Source: Anaerolineae bacterium (lineage in GTDB: Bacteria; Chloroflexota; Anaerolineae; Aggregatilineales; Phototrophicaceae). Taken from it: 64,000 bases of DNA. Location: positions 1 through 64,000 of the forward strand of contig JAJEBK010000017.1 in the NCBI GenBank assembly GCA_022823945.1. Reading direction: 5' to 3'. This document shows positions 9,902-20,291 of the stretch, in pieces. Positions within the stretch are counted from its first letter, which is position 1. Each line of letters starts with the position of its first letter. The translations under genes were made by a program, and so were the position numbers. Below the pieces are notes generated by a model. That model saw only the letters and a list, made by a program, of their open reading frames with translations, was not told where the DNA came from and searched no databases.

Positions 9902-11365
9902 CTATTCCATCTGGAAGTCGCAGGTCCATTCGTTTTCGGCGATGACGACGCGCGCTTCGCGGGTCATCAGGCGGTCTTCTTCGGCGATCAGTGTCTCGAG
10001 GTCGATCTGTCCGGTGAAGTATTCCTGCATGAGGCGGCGGTGATCTTCGCCATAACGGCGGCTGAGACGCGGGTCGGGGTCTTTCAGCGCGCGGATGGGC
10101 AGCTCGAGGAAAGCGACCGTCGGCTTTAAGGCATCGGGCACATCCAGGCCAAACTGCGTCGGAATGCTGCGCGGCGAGTCGGTGACGACGCGTCCCCATT
10201 GTGGCTGGGCGGTCATGTACATGAAGAAGTCGATGACCTGGTCTTCGATGCCTTCGCGGCGCGCGCGATCGGTCATGGTGAAGCCGGCTGTGAAGCCACC
10301 GACCAGGTAGGCGCTGTCATTGTTGGCGGCATGCGGGCTGGAGGTTTCGGTGATGGGCGGGAAGTAGCTGATGCCCCAGTTGAAGTCGGCGTCGCGGGTT
10401 ACATTGAGTGTCTGGCTGGCGGCATTGCCCAGCAAGAATGGCACCTCGCCGGTGATGAACAGGCGATAGGCTTCGTCCCAGGTCATGGTCGCATACCCGT
10501 CCACCCACATCGGCTCGAAGTCGGCAAGCAGCTGCAGCCAATCGGCGAAGGCATCGTCATTGGCGCTGATCAAGCCATTTTGGATCGCGCAGGCGAATTC
10601 GCGCTGGTTCAAGGCGTGCCAACTTGCGCCCGGCTCCCACCAGCTTTCGATGTGGTCGATGTAGAAGCTGGTCAGGCTGGTGCCATCAAACCAGTTGTAG
10701 GTATAGGGCGTGGCAGTGGACATGCTCATGGCCAAAGGCTCGTAGCCGGCTTCGGCCACAGCGCCCATTTCGTCAATCATCGTCGCCCAGTCTTGCCACA
10801 GCGAATAGGAAATATCGAATTCGGCGTCGATGCCATTGGCTTCCAGCATGTCGATATTGTAGTAGAAACCGACAGCCACCGCGTTCACAGTCACGACATA
10901 CTGATTGCCGCTGCCGGTGTGGAAAGTCGTATTCCAAACGACATCGGGGATAGCGTCTGCCCAACGTTCGTGACCCGGCGTGCCTTCGGGAATGTAGGGA
11001 TTGGGCATCTCAATATAGTTATTGAGCGGCACATACCAGTCATTGCCCTGCTCTTGCCAGACGCGGATGTAATTGTTCACGATGATATGCGGCTCGTTTT
11101 GACCATTGAAGACCGTGCTGCGCCATTGGTCGCCCGAGATGTTGTCTGGCGTGTCGATCAGCTCGATGTTGACGCCGGGATTCATGGCTTCGTATTCGGC
11201 GACGATTTCGTTCATCATGCGCGGCGGATCGGGGTTGTTATCGGTCGGTTCATCCGGGTAGTAGGCACCGACGGTGGCGAAGATAGTAACCTCGTCCTGC
11301 GCAAGCCCAGTGAATGCGCCGAAGACCAATACGAGTAACAAAACGAAAAGCAAACGTTTGAACAT
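9902..11365 (-). CDS. Extracellular sugar-binding protein of CUT1 ABC importer
   Basis: MFKRLLFVLLLVLVFGAFTGLAQ signal peptide, family 1 SBP-like body; directly upstream of two permease genes. Confidence 0.85.
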   Translation of the reverse strand: MFKRLLFVLLLVLVFGAFTGLAQDEVTIFATVGAYYPDEPTDNNPDPPRMMNEIVAEYEAMNPGVNIELIDTPDNISGDQWRSTVFNGQNEPHIIVNNYIRVWQEQGNDWYVPLNNYIEMPNPYIPEGTPGHERWADAIPDVVWNTTFHTGSGNQYVVTVNAVAVGFYYNIDMLEANGIDAEFDISYSLWQDWATMIDEMGAVAEAGYEPLAMSMSTATPYTYNWFDGTSLTSFYIDHIESWWEPGASWHALNQREFACAIQNGLISANDDAFADWLQLLADFEPMWVDGYATMTWDEAYRLFITGEVPFLLGNAASQTLNVTRDADFNWGISYFPPITETSSPHAANNDSAYLVGGFTAGFTMTDRARREGIEDQVIDFFMYMTAQPQWGRVVTDSPRSIPTQFGLDVPDALKPTVAFLELPIRALKDPDPRLSRRYGEDHRRLMQEYFTGQIDLETLIAEEDRLMTREARVVIAENEWTCDFQME

Positions 11366-11457
11366 CAGAAACTCCTCCTGAAAGAGATATGACAAAGCAT
11401 GGAAAGACAGCTTTCACGCGCAAGGATATACGATTTGCGCAGGGGCGGCAACGATTC

Positions 11458-12516
11458 CTAAAGCTCGCCCAAAAAGTCGTGCAGAGCCGCATTGAACTCC
11501 GCCGCTTTTTCGATGAAAGGCGTGTGTCCGCAATCGGCGATGAGCGCTTCTTGCACGCTGCCGCCAGCCCCCGCATACGCATCCAGCACGGCTTTGGTCT
11601 GGGCGATCATGGGCTGGGGCGGGCAGACTTCGTCGCCGGGCCAGCCCGGGACCACGCCCAGCTTGCCAAAGGTCGCCAGGTCAAACATCGACATGTCGGC
11701 GATGACCTGGTCGCTGTCGCCGCGCAGCCACAAAACCGGCGGCTTGTTCTCCAAGGCAGCCAGGCGCAGCGGGTCGGGCTGGTTGTTGGGCGCCATGGCA
11801 TTCAGCACGCCCCACCTGCCCGGCGCAACCTGAGGCCAATTCTCCGATGCCACTGAATCGCCAGGATAATCTCGCTCGCCCGTGTGCGTGGCCAGAACGC
11901 TGCTCAGCAGGTCTTCTTCGCGCGGGGAGATATAGCCCGGCTTCCAATAAAAATTGTTCATGATCTGGCGCGGCGTCATCTCGCCATCGCCGCGATCAGC
12001 ATCGCGCAGCAGCTGCGAGAATTGCGGATTGGCGACTCCTCCGCCACTGCCAGCGGCATCCTCGGCGCAGAGACTGCCAGCCGCGTCTTTTGTCCCGCCA
12101 AATCCATAGGGCGAAACCGGCGCGACAAAAGTGGCGCTCAACAAGCGGTCTGGCGCATCGCCCAGCAACTGCCACAGCGCGCCGCCGCCCATCGAATGCC
12201 CGACTACATGCGCCCGTTCAATGCCCAGCGCGTCCATCAGCGCCAGCGCGTCATCCGCATGATCAGCCAGCCCGCGCGAGCCATCGACCACAGCGTCCGC
12301 GTCCGCAGCGCCGAAGCCGCGCTGGTCATGCGCAACGCAACGATATCCAGCCGGCATCACCAGCATGGTCTCTTCCCAGAATGTGGCGGAGCTGAGGTTG
12401 CCATGAATGAACAGGACGGGCGTGCCAGCTTCAGCGCCGCTGAACAAGACGCGCGTTGTCAGGCGTTCAGAGGCGATCGTACGCACAGTGATGCCGGGTA
12501 GCGTGGGGACAGACAT
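11458..12516 (-). CDS. Alpha/beta hydrolase
   Basis: LFIHGNLSSATFWEETM, AHVVGHSMGGGALWQLL nucleophile elbow, DCGHTPFIEKAAEFNAALHDFL catalytic His. Confidence 0.9.
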   Translation of the reverse strand: MSVPTLPGITVRTIASERLTTRVLFSGAEAGTPVLFIHGNLSSATFWEETMLVMPAGYRCVAHDQRGFGAADADAVVDGSRGLADHADDALALMDALGIERAHVVGHSMGGGALWQLLGDAPDRLLSATFVAPVSPYGFGGTKDAAGSLCAEDAAGSGGGVANPQFSQLLRDADRGDGEMTPRQIMNNFYWKPGYISPREEDLLSSVLATHTGERDYPGDSVASENWPQVAPGRWGVLNAMAPNNQPDPLRLAALENKPPVLWLRGDSDQVIADMSMFDLATFGKLGVVPGWPGDEVCPPQPMIAQTKAVLDAYAGAGGSVQEALIADCGHTPFIEKAAEFNAALHDFLGEL

Positions 12517-12729
12517 GAGAATTGCTCTCCTTGTGGCTGGCGTGGTTAGCAAGGCGAGTGTAGCGCAGCATGACACGACACGGCAAACAGGCTCCCAAGC
12601 TAGGAATGGGCGGGAGGCTGCGGGCGTGATGTCGGCGAAATTGGAGTTCGGCCTTTGTTGTCCGGCATGCTTTTCGCAGCATTTCCGTTACACTATCCAG
12701 CGACTCGCACAATCATAATGGGGATCCTC

Positions 12730-14118
12730 ATGGTCACAACTCCCTATCCCAAAGTTGTCGTCATCGGCGCGGGCAGCCTGTTTTTCGGCCGCGAGGTCAT
12801 CTGGCAAATGACGCATTCCGAGCATCTGCGCCATGGCTGTTTGGCGCTGGTCGATACCGACGCCGAGCGACTCGACAAAATGGGCAGGCTGGCTCAGCTG
12901 GTCGCCGCGCAAACTGGCGCTCCACTGCAAATCGAGGTACATGCCAACTGGAAAGATGCGCTGCCGGGTGCGGACTTCGTTGTGCTCAGCTTCGCGGTAG
13001 ACACGGTGCGCTATCGCGGCGTCGACTGCGACATCAGCGCCAAATACGGCGTGCGCATGTGCAGCGGCGACACCATCGGTCCCGGCGGGATCCTGCGTGC
13101 CATGCGCGACCTGCCCGCTGTCCTGGACTGCGCCGCCGATGTCGCCAGCCTCTGCCCGCAGGCCTGGCTGATCAACTACATCAACCCCAGCACGGTCAAC
13201 GGCATCGCCTTGGCGAAGTTCGCGCCCAGCGTAAAGAGCTTCGCCCTGTGCGATTCGCTGCACATGCCACACATCAAAATCCGCCAGGCGCTCTTGGCGG
13301 GAATCATTGACGACGCGGGACAGTGGAACGCCGAGCTGGATTCTGCCTTCGACCTGCGCATCGCCGGCGTCAATCACTTCACCTGGCTGCTGCATGCGCG
13401 GGTTGCCGGGCGCGATGTTACCTCGCAGATCGTCGACTCACTGCGAATGCGCCGCCTCGCTTCCCGACACATGGATGGCGGCGGCAGCGCAAAAGCCCTG
13501 CACAATGACGAAATCGCCTGCCAGCTCTACGAAGTCTTCGGCAAAGTCCCCGCCTGCGTCTCGCACACCAAAGAATATGTGCGCTTTTATCAGGGACATG
13601 GCATCTTGCCGGGCGAGATTCCGCCGCTCAAGGTGTGGGAGACCGAGCCACGCCATGCACGCCATGCCGATATGTGGCGCGAGGTTGACGAGGCCGTCAC
13701 GGGCAAAATGCCCATCGGCGATTTCCTGCAGCGGCATGGGCCCGACCACGCCACGGACATCATCGAGGCGATGGCGGGGGGGCTTGCGCATCCCTTTTAT
13801 ATCAACACGCTCAACCGCGGCGCTGTCGGCAACCTGCCCGATGATGCCTTCCTGGAGCTGCTCTGCGATGTGGATATGGACGGTCCATTGCCGCGTCCGG
13901 TCGGCGATATGCCGCTGGGCATTCGTGGTTTGACGCAGCAAATCCTGGACACGCACGAACTGACGGCAGAGGCTGTCGCGCGCGCGGATTATGCCCTGTT
14001 GCGCCGCGCCCTGATGACCGACCCGCTGACGAATTCCATCACCGACGCCGATGCCATCCTGCAAGAACTGATCGCCGCCCAAAGCGCTGCCCTGCCCGCG
14101 CATTGGCGAAGCCTGTAA
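12730..14118 (+). CDS. Glycoside hydrolase family 4-like NAD-dependent glycosidase
   Basis: VVVIGAGSLFFGREVIWQM, SGDTIGPGGILRAMRDLP, INYINPSTVNGIAL, FALCDSLHMPH, GVNHFTWLL; start 12730 or 12718. Confidence 0.82.
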   Translation: MVTTPYPKVVVIGAGSLFFGREVIWQMTHSEHLRHGCLALVDTDAERLDKMGRLAQLVAAQTGAPLQIEVHANWKDALPGADFVVLSFAVDTVRYRGVDCDISAKYGVRMCSGDTIGPGGILRAMRDLPAVLDCAADVASLCPQAWLINYINPSTVNGIALAKFAPSVKSFALCDSLHMPHIKIRQALLAGIIDDAGQWNAELDSAFDLRIAGVNHFTWLLHARVAGRDVTSQIVDSLRMRRLASRHMDGGGSAKALHNDEIACQLYEVFGKVPACVSHTKEYVRFYQGHGILPGEIPPLKVWETEPRHARHADMWREVDEAVTGKMPIGDFLQRHGPDHATDIIEAMAGGLAHPFYINTLNRGAVGNLPDDAFLELLCDVDMDGPLPRPVGDMPLGIRGLTQQILDTHELTAEAVARADYALLRRALMTDPLTNSITDADAILQELIAAQSAALPAHWRSL

Positions 14119-14152
14119 ACCTCTGCGCGCTCTGTGGTACAAAAAACGCATT

Positions 14153-16234
14153 ATGAATCCTGCCCGCATCATCCTCGCTATCGATATCGGCGGCACGTTC
14201 ACCGACATTGTCGCGCTCGACAAACAGAGCGCGCGCATTGCGGTCGAAAAGCTGCTGACCAGTTATCCCGACCCCTCGGCCGCGGTTATCCAAGGTGTGC
14301 GCAGCCTGCTGGAGCGCGAGAAGTTCCCGCCCGAGTCGCTTCGCTATGTCGTGCATGGCACCACCTTGATCGCCAATACGTTGATCGAACGAACAGGCGC
14401 AAAGACTGCCCTGCTGGCCACGGCTGGCTTCCGCGATGCGATCGAGATCGGCAACGAAGGGCGTTACGACATGTATGATCTGGCGCTGCAAAAGCCGCAG
14501 CCGCTTGCGCCGCGACATTTGCGGTTTGATGTGCCAGAACGCATGTTGGCGGATGGGCGCGTCTACAAACCGCTGGACGAAGAGGCGCTGCGAGACATCT
14601 GCCGGAAGCTGCGCGGGATAGAGATAGAAGCGGTCGGAATCTGCTTTCTGCACGCCTATACCAACCCAGCTCATGAAGCGCTGGCGCTGCAAATCGCGCG
14701 CGGAGTATTGCCCGAGGCGGCTGTTTCTGCCTCGCACCAGGTTGCGCCTGGCATGCGCGAATATCCCCGCGCTTCCACCACCATCGCCAATGCCTATGTC
14801 CAGCCCATCACAGAAAATTACCTGACGCGGCTGGAGCACGACTTGCACGCTGCTGGCATCGCCGCGCCCTTGAACATCATGCTGAGCAGCGGCGGCACGA
14901 CGACTGTGGCAGCGGCGCGCAATTTCCCAATCCGCCTGGTGGAAAGTGGACCGGCTGGCGGCGCGCTGGCTGGTGTCTATTGGGGTCGCCTGCTGGGGCA
15001 GCGCGATGTGCTGGCATTCGACATGGGTGGCACCACAGCCAAAGCCGCTCTCACACGACAAGGCGAGTTGGCCATCAGCAATCAGTCCGAAGTGGCGCAT
15101 GTGCATCGCTTCAAACGTGGCAGTGGCTTGCCGTTGATGGTGCCGATGATCGAACTGATCGAGATTGGCGCGGGCGGCGGCAGCATCGCCCGACTCAACG
15201 CGCTGGGCTTGCCGACTGTGGGACCACAAAGCGCGGGCAGCTCGCCTGGACCAGCTGCCTACCAACTGGGCGGGACGCAGCCGACCGTCACCGATGCCGA
15301 TTTGCTGCTGGGCTACTTGAACCCCGATTATTTTGCCGGCGGCGCAATCCGACTGAATGCCGATGCTGCGCGAACAGCCTACACCGATTTGGCATCCGCG
15401 CTGGATTTGCCGTTGGAAAATATGGCTTGGGGCGTGCATCAATTGGTCAACGAAAATATGGCTGCCGCAGCGCGCGTGCATGCCGCCGAGCGTGGGCTGG
15501 AGGTCCGCCGCTATTGCATGGTGGCGACCGGCGGCGCAGGTCCCGTGCATGCTTGTGGCGTGGCCAACGGCTTGGGCATAGAGCGCATCATCATCCCGCC
15601 GTTGGCTGGCGTGGGCAGCGCATTTGGTTTTCTCACCGCGCCTATCGCTTTCGATTTTACGCGCAGTTATGTCAGGCGGCTCAGTGACATCGATCTGGAC
15701 GCGCTCAACGCCATTCTGCAAGGGCTGGTGCGGCATGGCACACAGATTGTGCAAGCGGCTGGCGTATCCTCCGCTGACATTCGCGTGCAACTGCATATCG
15801 ATATGCGTTATGTCGGACAGGGCTATGAAGTGCGTGTGCCCTTCCCCTTGCAGACCTTGACGCGCGCGCATATCCAGCGCATGCAAGAAGTCTTTGAAAG
15901 CGAATACCGCGCCTTTTATGGGCAGCTGGCGGAAGGCGTGCCCATCGAAGCCGTCAATTGGCGCGTGCTCATCAGCGGTCCCCAGCCCCAAGTAGAAAGC
16001 CCATCCCCGCCCAGCGGCGGCCATCACGAGCCAGTGGCGATGCGTCTCGTGCGTTTTTCTGCTGATGCTCCGCCTGTGCCGACGCCTGTGTATCGCCGAG
16101 AGCAGCTGGCGGCTGGCTGGATGGCGCAGGGTCCGCTTATTATTGAAGAAGCGGCCTCAACAACTGTCGCCTTGCCGGGCTGGTCGGCGCAGTTGGCGAC
16201 AGGGAATTGTCTGTTGTTGCTGCGGGATGCATGA
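14153..16234 (+). CDS. hyuA: Hydantoinase/oxoprolinase family protein, HyuA-like
   Basis: AIDIGGTFTDIVALD, VVHGTTLIANTLIERTGAKTALLATAGFRD, FDMGGTTAKA, IPPLAGVGSAFGFL. Confidence 0.9.
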   Translation: MNPARIILAIDIGGTFTDIVALDKQSARIAVEKLLTSYPDPSAAVIQGVRSLLEREKFPPESLRYVVHGTTLIANTLIERTGAKTALLATAGFRDAIEIGNEGRYDMYDLALQKPQPLAPRHLRFDVPERMLADGRVYKPLDEEALRDICRKLRGIEIEAVGICFLHAYTNPAHEALALQIARGVLPEAAVSASHQVAPGMREYPRASTTIANAYVQPITENYLTRLEHDLHAAGIAAPLNIMLSSGGTTTVAAARNFPIRLVESGPAGGALAGVYWGRLLGQRDVLAFDMGGTTAKAALTRQGELAISNQSEVAHVHRFKRGSGLPLMVPMIELIEIGAGGGSIARLNALGLPTVGPQSAGSSPGPAAYQLGGTQPTVTDADLLLGYLNPDYFAGGAIRLNADAARTAYTDLASALDLPLENMAWGVHQLVNENMAAAARVHAAERGLEVRRYCMVATGGAGPVHACGVANGLGIERIIIPPLAGVGSAFGFLTAPIAFDFTRSYVRRLSDIDLDALNAILQGLVRHGTQIVQAAGVSSADIRVQLHIDMRYVGQGYEVRVPFPLQTLTRAHIQRMQEVFESEYRAFYGQLAEGVPIEAVNWRVLISGPQPQVESPSPPSGGHHEPVAMRLVRFSADAPPVPTPVYRREQLAAGWMAQGPLIIEEAASTTVALPGWSAQLATGNCLLLLRDA

Positions 16235-16238
16235 TTCT

Positions 16239-16270
16239 ACCCCCTCGGTCTCCCCGACGGGTCAGGGGGG
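16239..16270. repeat. Type A C/G-rich palindromic repeat
   Basis: ACCCCCTCGGTCTCCCCGACGGGTCAGGGGGG. Confidence 0.7.
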
Positions 16271-16328
16271 ATGATGTCGCCCGCGTCGTGCATCATGGCT
16301 TGTCCGCTAGTGGATAGTTCTCAGGCCA

Positions 16329-16496
16329 ACCCCCACCCCAAACCCCTCCCCCAAAATGAGGGAGGGGCTTAGAACCGAAATAATCGCATGCAATTTCGGC
16401 ACGGTGTTGCTGAAAACAACAGTAATTGCGACGATACTGCTCGATTCTAGCTCCCCTTCCCTCTCGATGGGGGCAAGGGGCCGGGGGATGGGGGTG
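16329..16496. repeat. Type B C/G-rich repeat, inverted pair
   Basis: CCCCCACCCCAAACCCCTCCCCCAAAATGAGGGAGGGGCTT ... CTCCCCTTCCCTCTCGATGGGGGCAAGGGGCCGGGGGATGGGGG. Confidence 0.8.
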
Positions 16497-16559
16497 AAAT
16501 CCGGCGAGTTTGCTATAGTAGCGCACAAGCCCTACAGAACAACTGATTTGGGGGAATTC

Positions 16560-18209
16560 ATGATCGATCCCATCACGCTGGAAGTGATCTGGCGGCGGCT
16601 CATCTCGGTCGTGGACGAACAGGCGGCCGCGCTCATTCACAGCTCCTTCACGACTGTCGTGCGCGAGGCGGGCGATTTGTCGGCGGGCGTATTCGACCGG
16701 GCTGGTAACATGGTGGCGCAGTCGGTCACCGGCACGCCCGGGCACATCAACACCATGGCGAATTGTGTGCGCAAGTTCATCGTTCCCCAGCATCCAATCG
16801 ACACATTGCAGCCTGGCGACACCTTGATCACCAACGACCCGTGGGCAGCCAGCGGCCATCTCTTCGACCTGACTATCGTATCGCCAGTCTTTTACCGAGG
16901 GCGGGGCGTCGCTTTTTTCGCCAGCACCTGCCACGCGGTCGATATTGGCGGCGCGACCATGGGCGGCGATGCGCGCTCGGTGCACGAAGAAGGCCTGGCC
17001 ATCCCGCTGATGAAGCTGTTCAAAGCGGGCGAAGCCAACCAGGAACTCTTCGATATCATCCGCGCCAATGTGCGCGTGCCCGACCAGGTCATCGGCGATA
17101 TCTATGCGCAGGAAGTGGGCAACCGGGTCGGCGCGCGCAAGTTGATAGAGATGCTGGACGAATATAATCTGCCCGATATCGAAGAGGTCTCCGCGTCCAT
17201 TTTGCGCCGAACAGAAGCTGCTGTGCGCGCTGCTATTCGCGGCCTGCCCGATGGCAGTTGCCGCAACGCTATCCAGATCGATGGCTTTGATGCTCCATTG
17301 ACCATCGCTTGCGAGATCACGGTGGCGAGAGACGAATTGCGCGTTGATTATGCTGGCAGTTCGCCCCAGGTCGACCGCGGCATCAATGTCGTGCTGAATT
17401 ACACGCATGCCTATACCACCTATACATTGATGGCTGCGCTTGCGCCGGGCATCCCCAACAACGAAGGCGCATTTCGCCCCATTCAGATCAGCGCGCCCGC
17501 AGGCAGCATATTGAATTGCCGCCGCCCGGCACCGGTCAGCGCGCGTCATCTGATCGGTCATTTTGTCAGCCAGCCCTTGCTGACGGCGCTGGCGCAGATC
17601 GTGCCGCAGCGCGTGATCGCCAATGGCTCGGCCGGCTTGTGGAATACCATGATGGACGGGGTGGACGCGGATGGCGAGGAATTCGCCTACATATTCTTTT
17701 CGGCCGGCGGCATGGGGGCTGCGCACGACCGCGATGGGCTGTCCGCAACCGCCTTCCCCAGCGGCATCATGGGCGTGCCAGTCGAAGCCATCGAAACGGC
17801 AGCGCCCCTGCTGATGCACCGGCGCGAGTTGCGCGTAGATTCCGGCGGGGCTGGGCAATTCCGTGGCGGCCTGGGGCAAGTGATGGAGCTGGAGATCATT
17901 ACCGGCGCGCCAGCCACGCACAGCTGCATGTACGACCGCACCAAGCGACCGGCGCTGGGCTTGCAGGGAGGGCAGCCAGGCTCGCCTGGCAAAGTCAGCT
18001 TGTCGGATGGCACACAGCCACATCCAAAGAGCCATTACAGCTTGCAGCCGGGGCAGCGCGTGATCCTGGAGTTGCCGGGCGGTGGCGGCTTTGGCGATCC
18101 ATCCCGGCGCGATCCCCAGCGCGTGCGGGACGATGTTCGCGCGGGATATGTGTCCAGCGAGGCAGCCGCGCGCGATTATGGCGTGGTCATCCCAGTAGAG
18201 GAGTGGTGA
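16560..18209 (+). CDS. hyuB: Hydantoinase B family protein, HyuB-like
   Basis: MIDPITLEVIWRRLISVVDEQAAALIHSSFTTVVREAGDLSAGVFDRAGNMVAQS, GQFRGGLGQVMELEI, LPGGGGFGDPSRRDPQRV. Confidence 0.92.
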   Translation: MIDPITLEVIWRRLISVVDEQAAALIHSSFTTVVREAGDLSAGVFDRAGNMVAQSVTGTPGHINTMANCVRKFIVPQHPIDTLQPGDTLITNDPWAASGHLFDLTIVSPVFYRGRGVAFFASTCHAVDIGGATMGGDARSVHEEGLAIPLMKLFKAGEANQELFDIIRANVRVPDQVIGDIYAQEVGNRVGARKLIEMLDEYNLPDIEEVSASILRRTEAAVRAAIRGLPDGSCRNAIQIDGFDAPLTIACEITVARDELRVDYAGSSPQVDRGINVVLNYTHAYTTYTLMAALAPGIPNNEGAFRPIQISAPAGSILNCRRPAPVSARHLIGHFVSQPLLTALAQIVPQRVIANGSAGLWNTMMDGVDADGEEFAYIFFSAGGMGAAHDRDGLSATAFPSGIMGVPVEAIETAAPLLMHRRELRVDSGGAGQFRGGLGQVMELEIITGAPATHSCMYDRTKRPALGLQGGQPGSPGKVSLSDGTQPHPKSHYSLQPGQRVILELPGGGGFGDPSRRDPQRVRDDVRAGYVSSEAAARDYGVVIPVEEW

Positions 18210-18222
18210 GAAGCGTGGATAT

Positions 18223-18318
18223 GCCCCCACCCTAAATCCCCCCTAAATAGGGTGGGACTTCAAAACATAGTAGCGCTCCCCTTCCCTCATTTTGGGGGCA
18301 AGGGGATGGGGGACAGGG
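18223..18318. repeat. Type B C/G-rich repeat
   Basis: GCCCCCACCCTAAATCCCCCCTAAATAGGGTGGGACTT ... CTCCCCTTCCCTCATTTTGGGGGCAAGGGGATGGGGG. Confidence 0.75.
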
Positions 18319-18357
18319 ACGATACCTGTGTCGCCCAAGCCCAGGCAGCGCGCCGGG

Positions 18358-19476
18358 TTAGCTCCTCGCGGCTTCCAGCATAGCCAGCGCCTTGCGAGCG
18401 ATAGACTCGGTCGGGTTGGCGCTGGTGCCTGGTGCCCGTTCGACCAGAACCTCGAGGAAGAATTCGTCCACAGCGAAGAGTGCGACCGAACCGTACAGAC
18501 CGCGGCCCAGTACATGCGGCTGTGGGAAATCTTCAATGGAGTTTTCTTCTTCGATGCCCTCGCGAATGTCTTTCATGCGCAGATAATGCGCCATAGCAGC
18601 TTCCGCCGCGTCGAATTGCGCAAAGGTCATCTGGAAGTTGTTCGCCATCTGATCAATATAAGCGACACGGAAGCCGCGGCCATCCTGAATGTTTCGCGGA
18701 GTTCCCACGCCGTCATCAAAGCGTGAAAGGTCGCGCCGCCATTGCGTATTGGTGATGATCTCGTTGGGCAGGTCGTCGAGCAGAACCTGCAAAACATCTC
18801 TTCAACCGTCTTCTTCTGCGGCAGACATTGCAGACGCTTCGAAGGCTTCGCGATTGTTTTCAAAGAATCGCAGTGTCTCGCTGGCCAGGGGCGCAAGCGG
18901 GCTGATCGAGGTGGTGAAAATCTCTACATAGACCTCGAAGAAATAATTGTCGACCTGGAAGAGCGCGAAAGAGCCATACAAGCCCGAACCAAAGGCGTTG
19001 GGCGTGGGGAAGGCATCGTCCTGCGCCAGATTGACATCGGCAGAGCGCAGCCCATGTTTGCGCTCGAACTCGGCAGCTGCGCCAGCTTCGTCGGAAAAGA
19101 TGACGAAGTTTAGCAACATCCTGCTGCCTTGCTGCGAGCCATAGGGGATAGCGCGCCCGACAGCGGGACGCCGAATGCCGCGGATATTGCGCACCTCCGC
19201 TTCACCACCCTCGTATGGGCGCTTCCATTCTTCGACCGCAGGCAGCGGATCGGGCAGCAGCGCAATCAGCCGTTCCATGACATCGAGATTGACCTCGTAG
19301 GGGTCTACAAAGTCAGCTGGCGCGGGTGTCGGCGATGGCGTGGCGGTGGGTTCGGGCGTGGGCGTGGGCGATGGCGTGATATCCAAAGTGTCTTCAGGGC
19401 GGCAGGCAGTCAAGATCAGCATGGCGGTCAATGCCAACAGGAATAGACGGCTGCGCTGCAAAGGGGTTGATCTCAT
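18358..19476 (-). CDS. Duplicated-domain lipoprotein reading frame interrupted by an in-frame TGA at 18802-18804
   Basis: Lipobox LLALTAMLILTAC; repeat 1 FGSGLYGSFALFQVDNYFFEVYVE and repeat 2 LGRGLYGSVALFAVDEFFLEVLVE lie in the same frame on either side of the TGA. Confidence 0.65.
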
Positions 19477-19478
19477 GA

Positions 19479-20279
19479 TTACTCTCCAACCGCTTCCTCG
19501 TACAGGCGCAGGCGCTCGGGTATCTGTCCGGTGACAATCATATCGGCGACTTCGTTTTCGGTCACTTCGCTCTTGTAAAAGTCGCCCAGCTTGTGCCCGC
19601 GTTCAATGATGGTGAAGCGGTCTGCCACTTCATAAACATGGCGGATATTGTGCGTGATGAAAATGACGCTCATGCCTTTTTCTTTTGCCGCGATCGTGTA
19701 GTCGAGCACCTTCTGCGTCTCGCCGACCGAAAGCGCCGATGTGGGCTCGTCCAAGATCAGCAGCTTCTTGCCAAAGTACACTGCGCGGCCGATGGCGATA
19801 GATTGCCGCTCGCCACCCGACATTGTGCCGACAGTTTCTGCCGAATCGCGAATGTGGATGCCGACATCAGCCAAAGCGCCGATCGACTCGTTCGCCATCT
19901 TTTGCTTGTCGAGAAATTTGAAAGGACCGATTGAATAGGTCGGTTCTTGCCCGAGCCAGAAATTGCGCGCGATGCTCATCAGAGGGACGAGCGCCAAATC
20001 CTGATGCACGGTCTCGATGCCCAGCTCGCGCGCGTCGTGTGGCGACTCGATATCAACGGCATCGCCATCAAAGTAGATTTGTCCGCGCGTCAAGCTGTGA
20101 AAGCCGGTGAGCACTTTGATGAGCGTGGACTTGCCAGCGCCGTTGTCGCCGAGCAAACCAACAATTTCTTGCCGATCGACATGAAAGTCGACGCCGCGCA
20201 AGACCTGTACGCTGCCAAAATATTTGTGAATATCGATCATATCCACCAGAGCGTCGGCGTTCTGCTGCTTGTATTGCAT
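19479..20279 (-). CDS. Sugar ABC transporter ATP-binding protein, single NBD, RbsA-like
   Basis: GLLGDNGAGKSTLIKVLTGF (Walker A), MSGGERQSIAIGRA, LLILDEPTSALS. Confidence 0.92.
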   Translation of the reverse strand: MQYKQQNADALVDMIDIHKYFGSVQVLRGVDFHVDRQEIVGLLGDNGAGKSTLIKVLTGFHSLTRGQIYFDGDAVDIESPHDARELGIETVHQDLALVPLMSIARNFWLGQEPTYSIGPFKFLDKQKMANESIGALADVGIHIRDSAETVGTMSGGERQSIAIGRAVYFGKKLLILDEPTSALSVGETQKVLDYTIAAKEKGMSVIFITHNIRHVYEVADRFTIIERGHKLGDFYKSEVTENEVADMIVTGQIPERLRLYEEAVGE

Positions 20280-20291
20280 CAGGTTGGCTCC

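Noticed and set aside
14039-16027. 662-aa minus-strand ORF opposite hyuA
   Set aside because: Antisense to a clearly conserved gene; Gln/His/Arg-rich composition typical of shadow ORFs in GC-rich DNA
16293-18230. 645-aa minus-strand ORF opposite hyuB
   Set aside because: Shadow ORF; the plus-strand product is clearly HyuB and no motif is seen in the antisense product
18802-18804. TGA as selenocysteine codon
   Set aside because: No redox motif around it and no obvious SECIS-like hairpin directly downstream; nonsense mutation, error or simple readthrough is more likely
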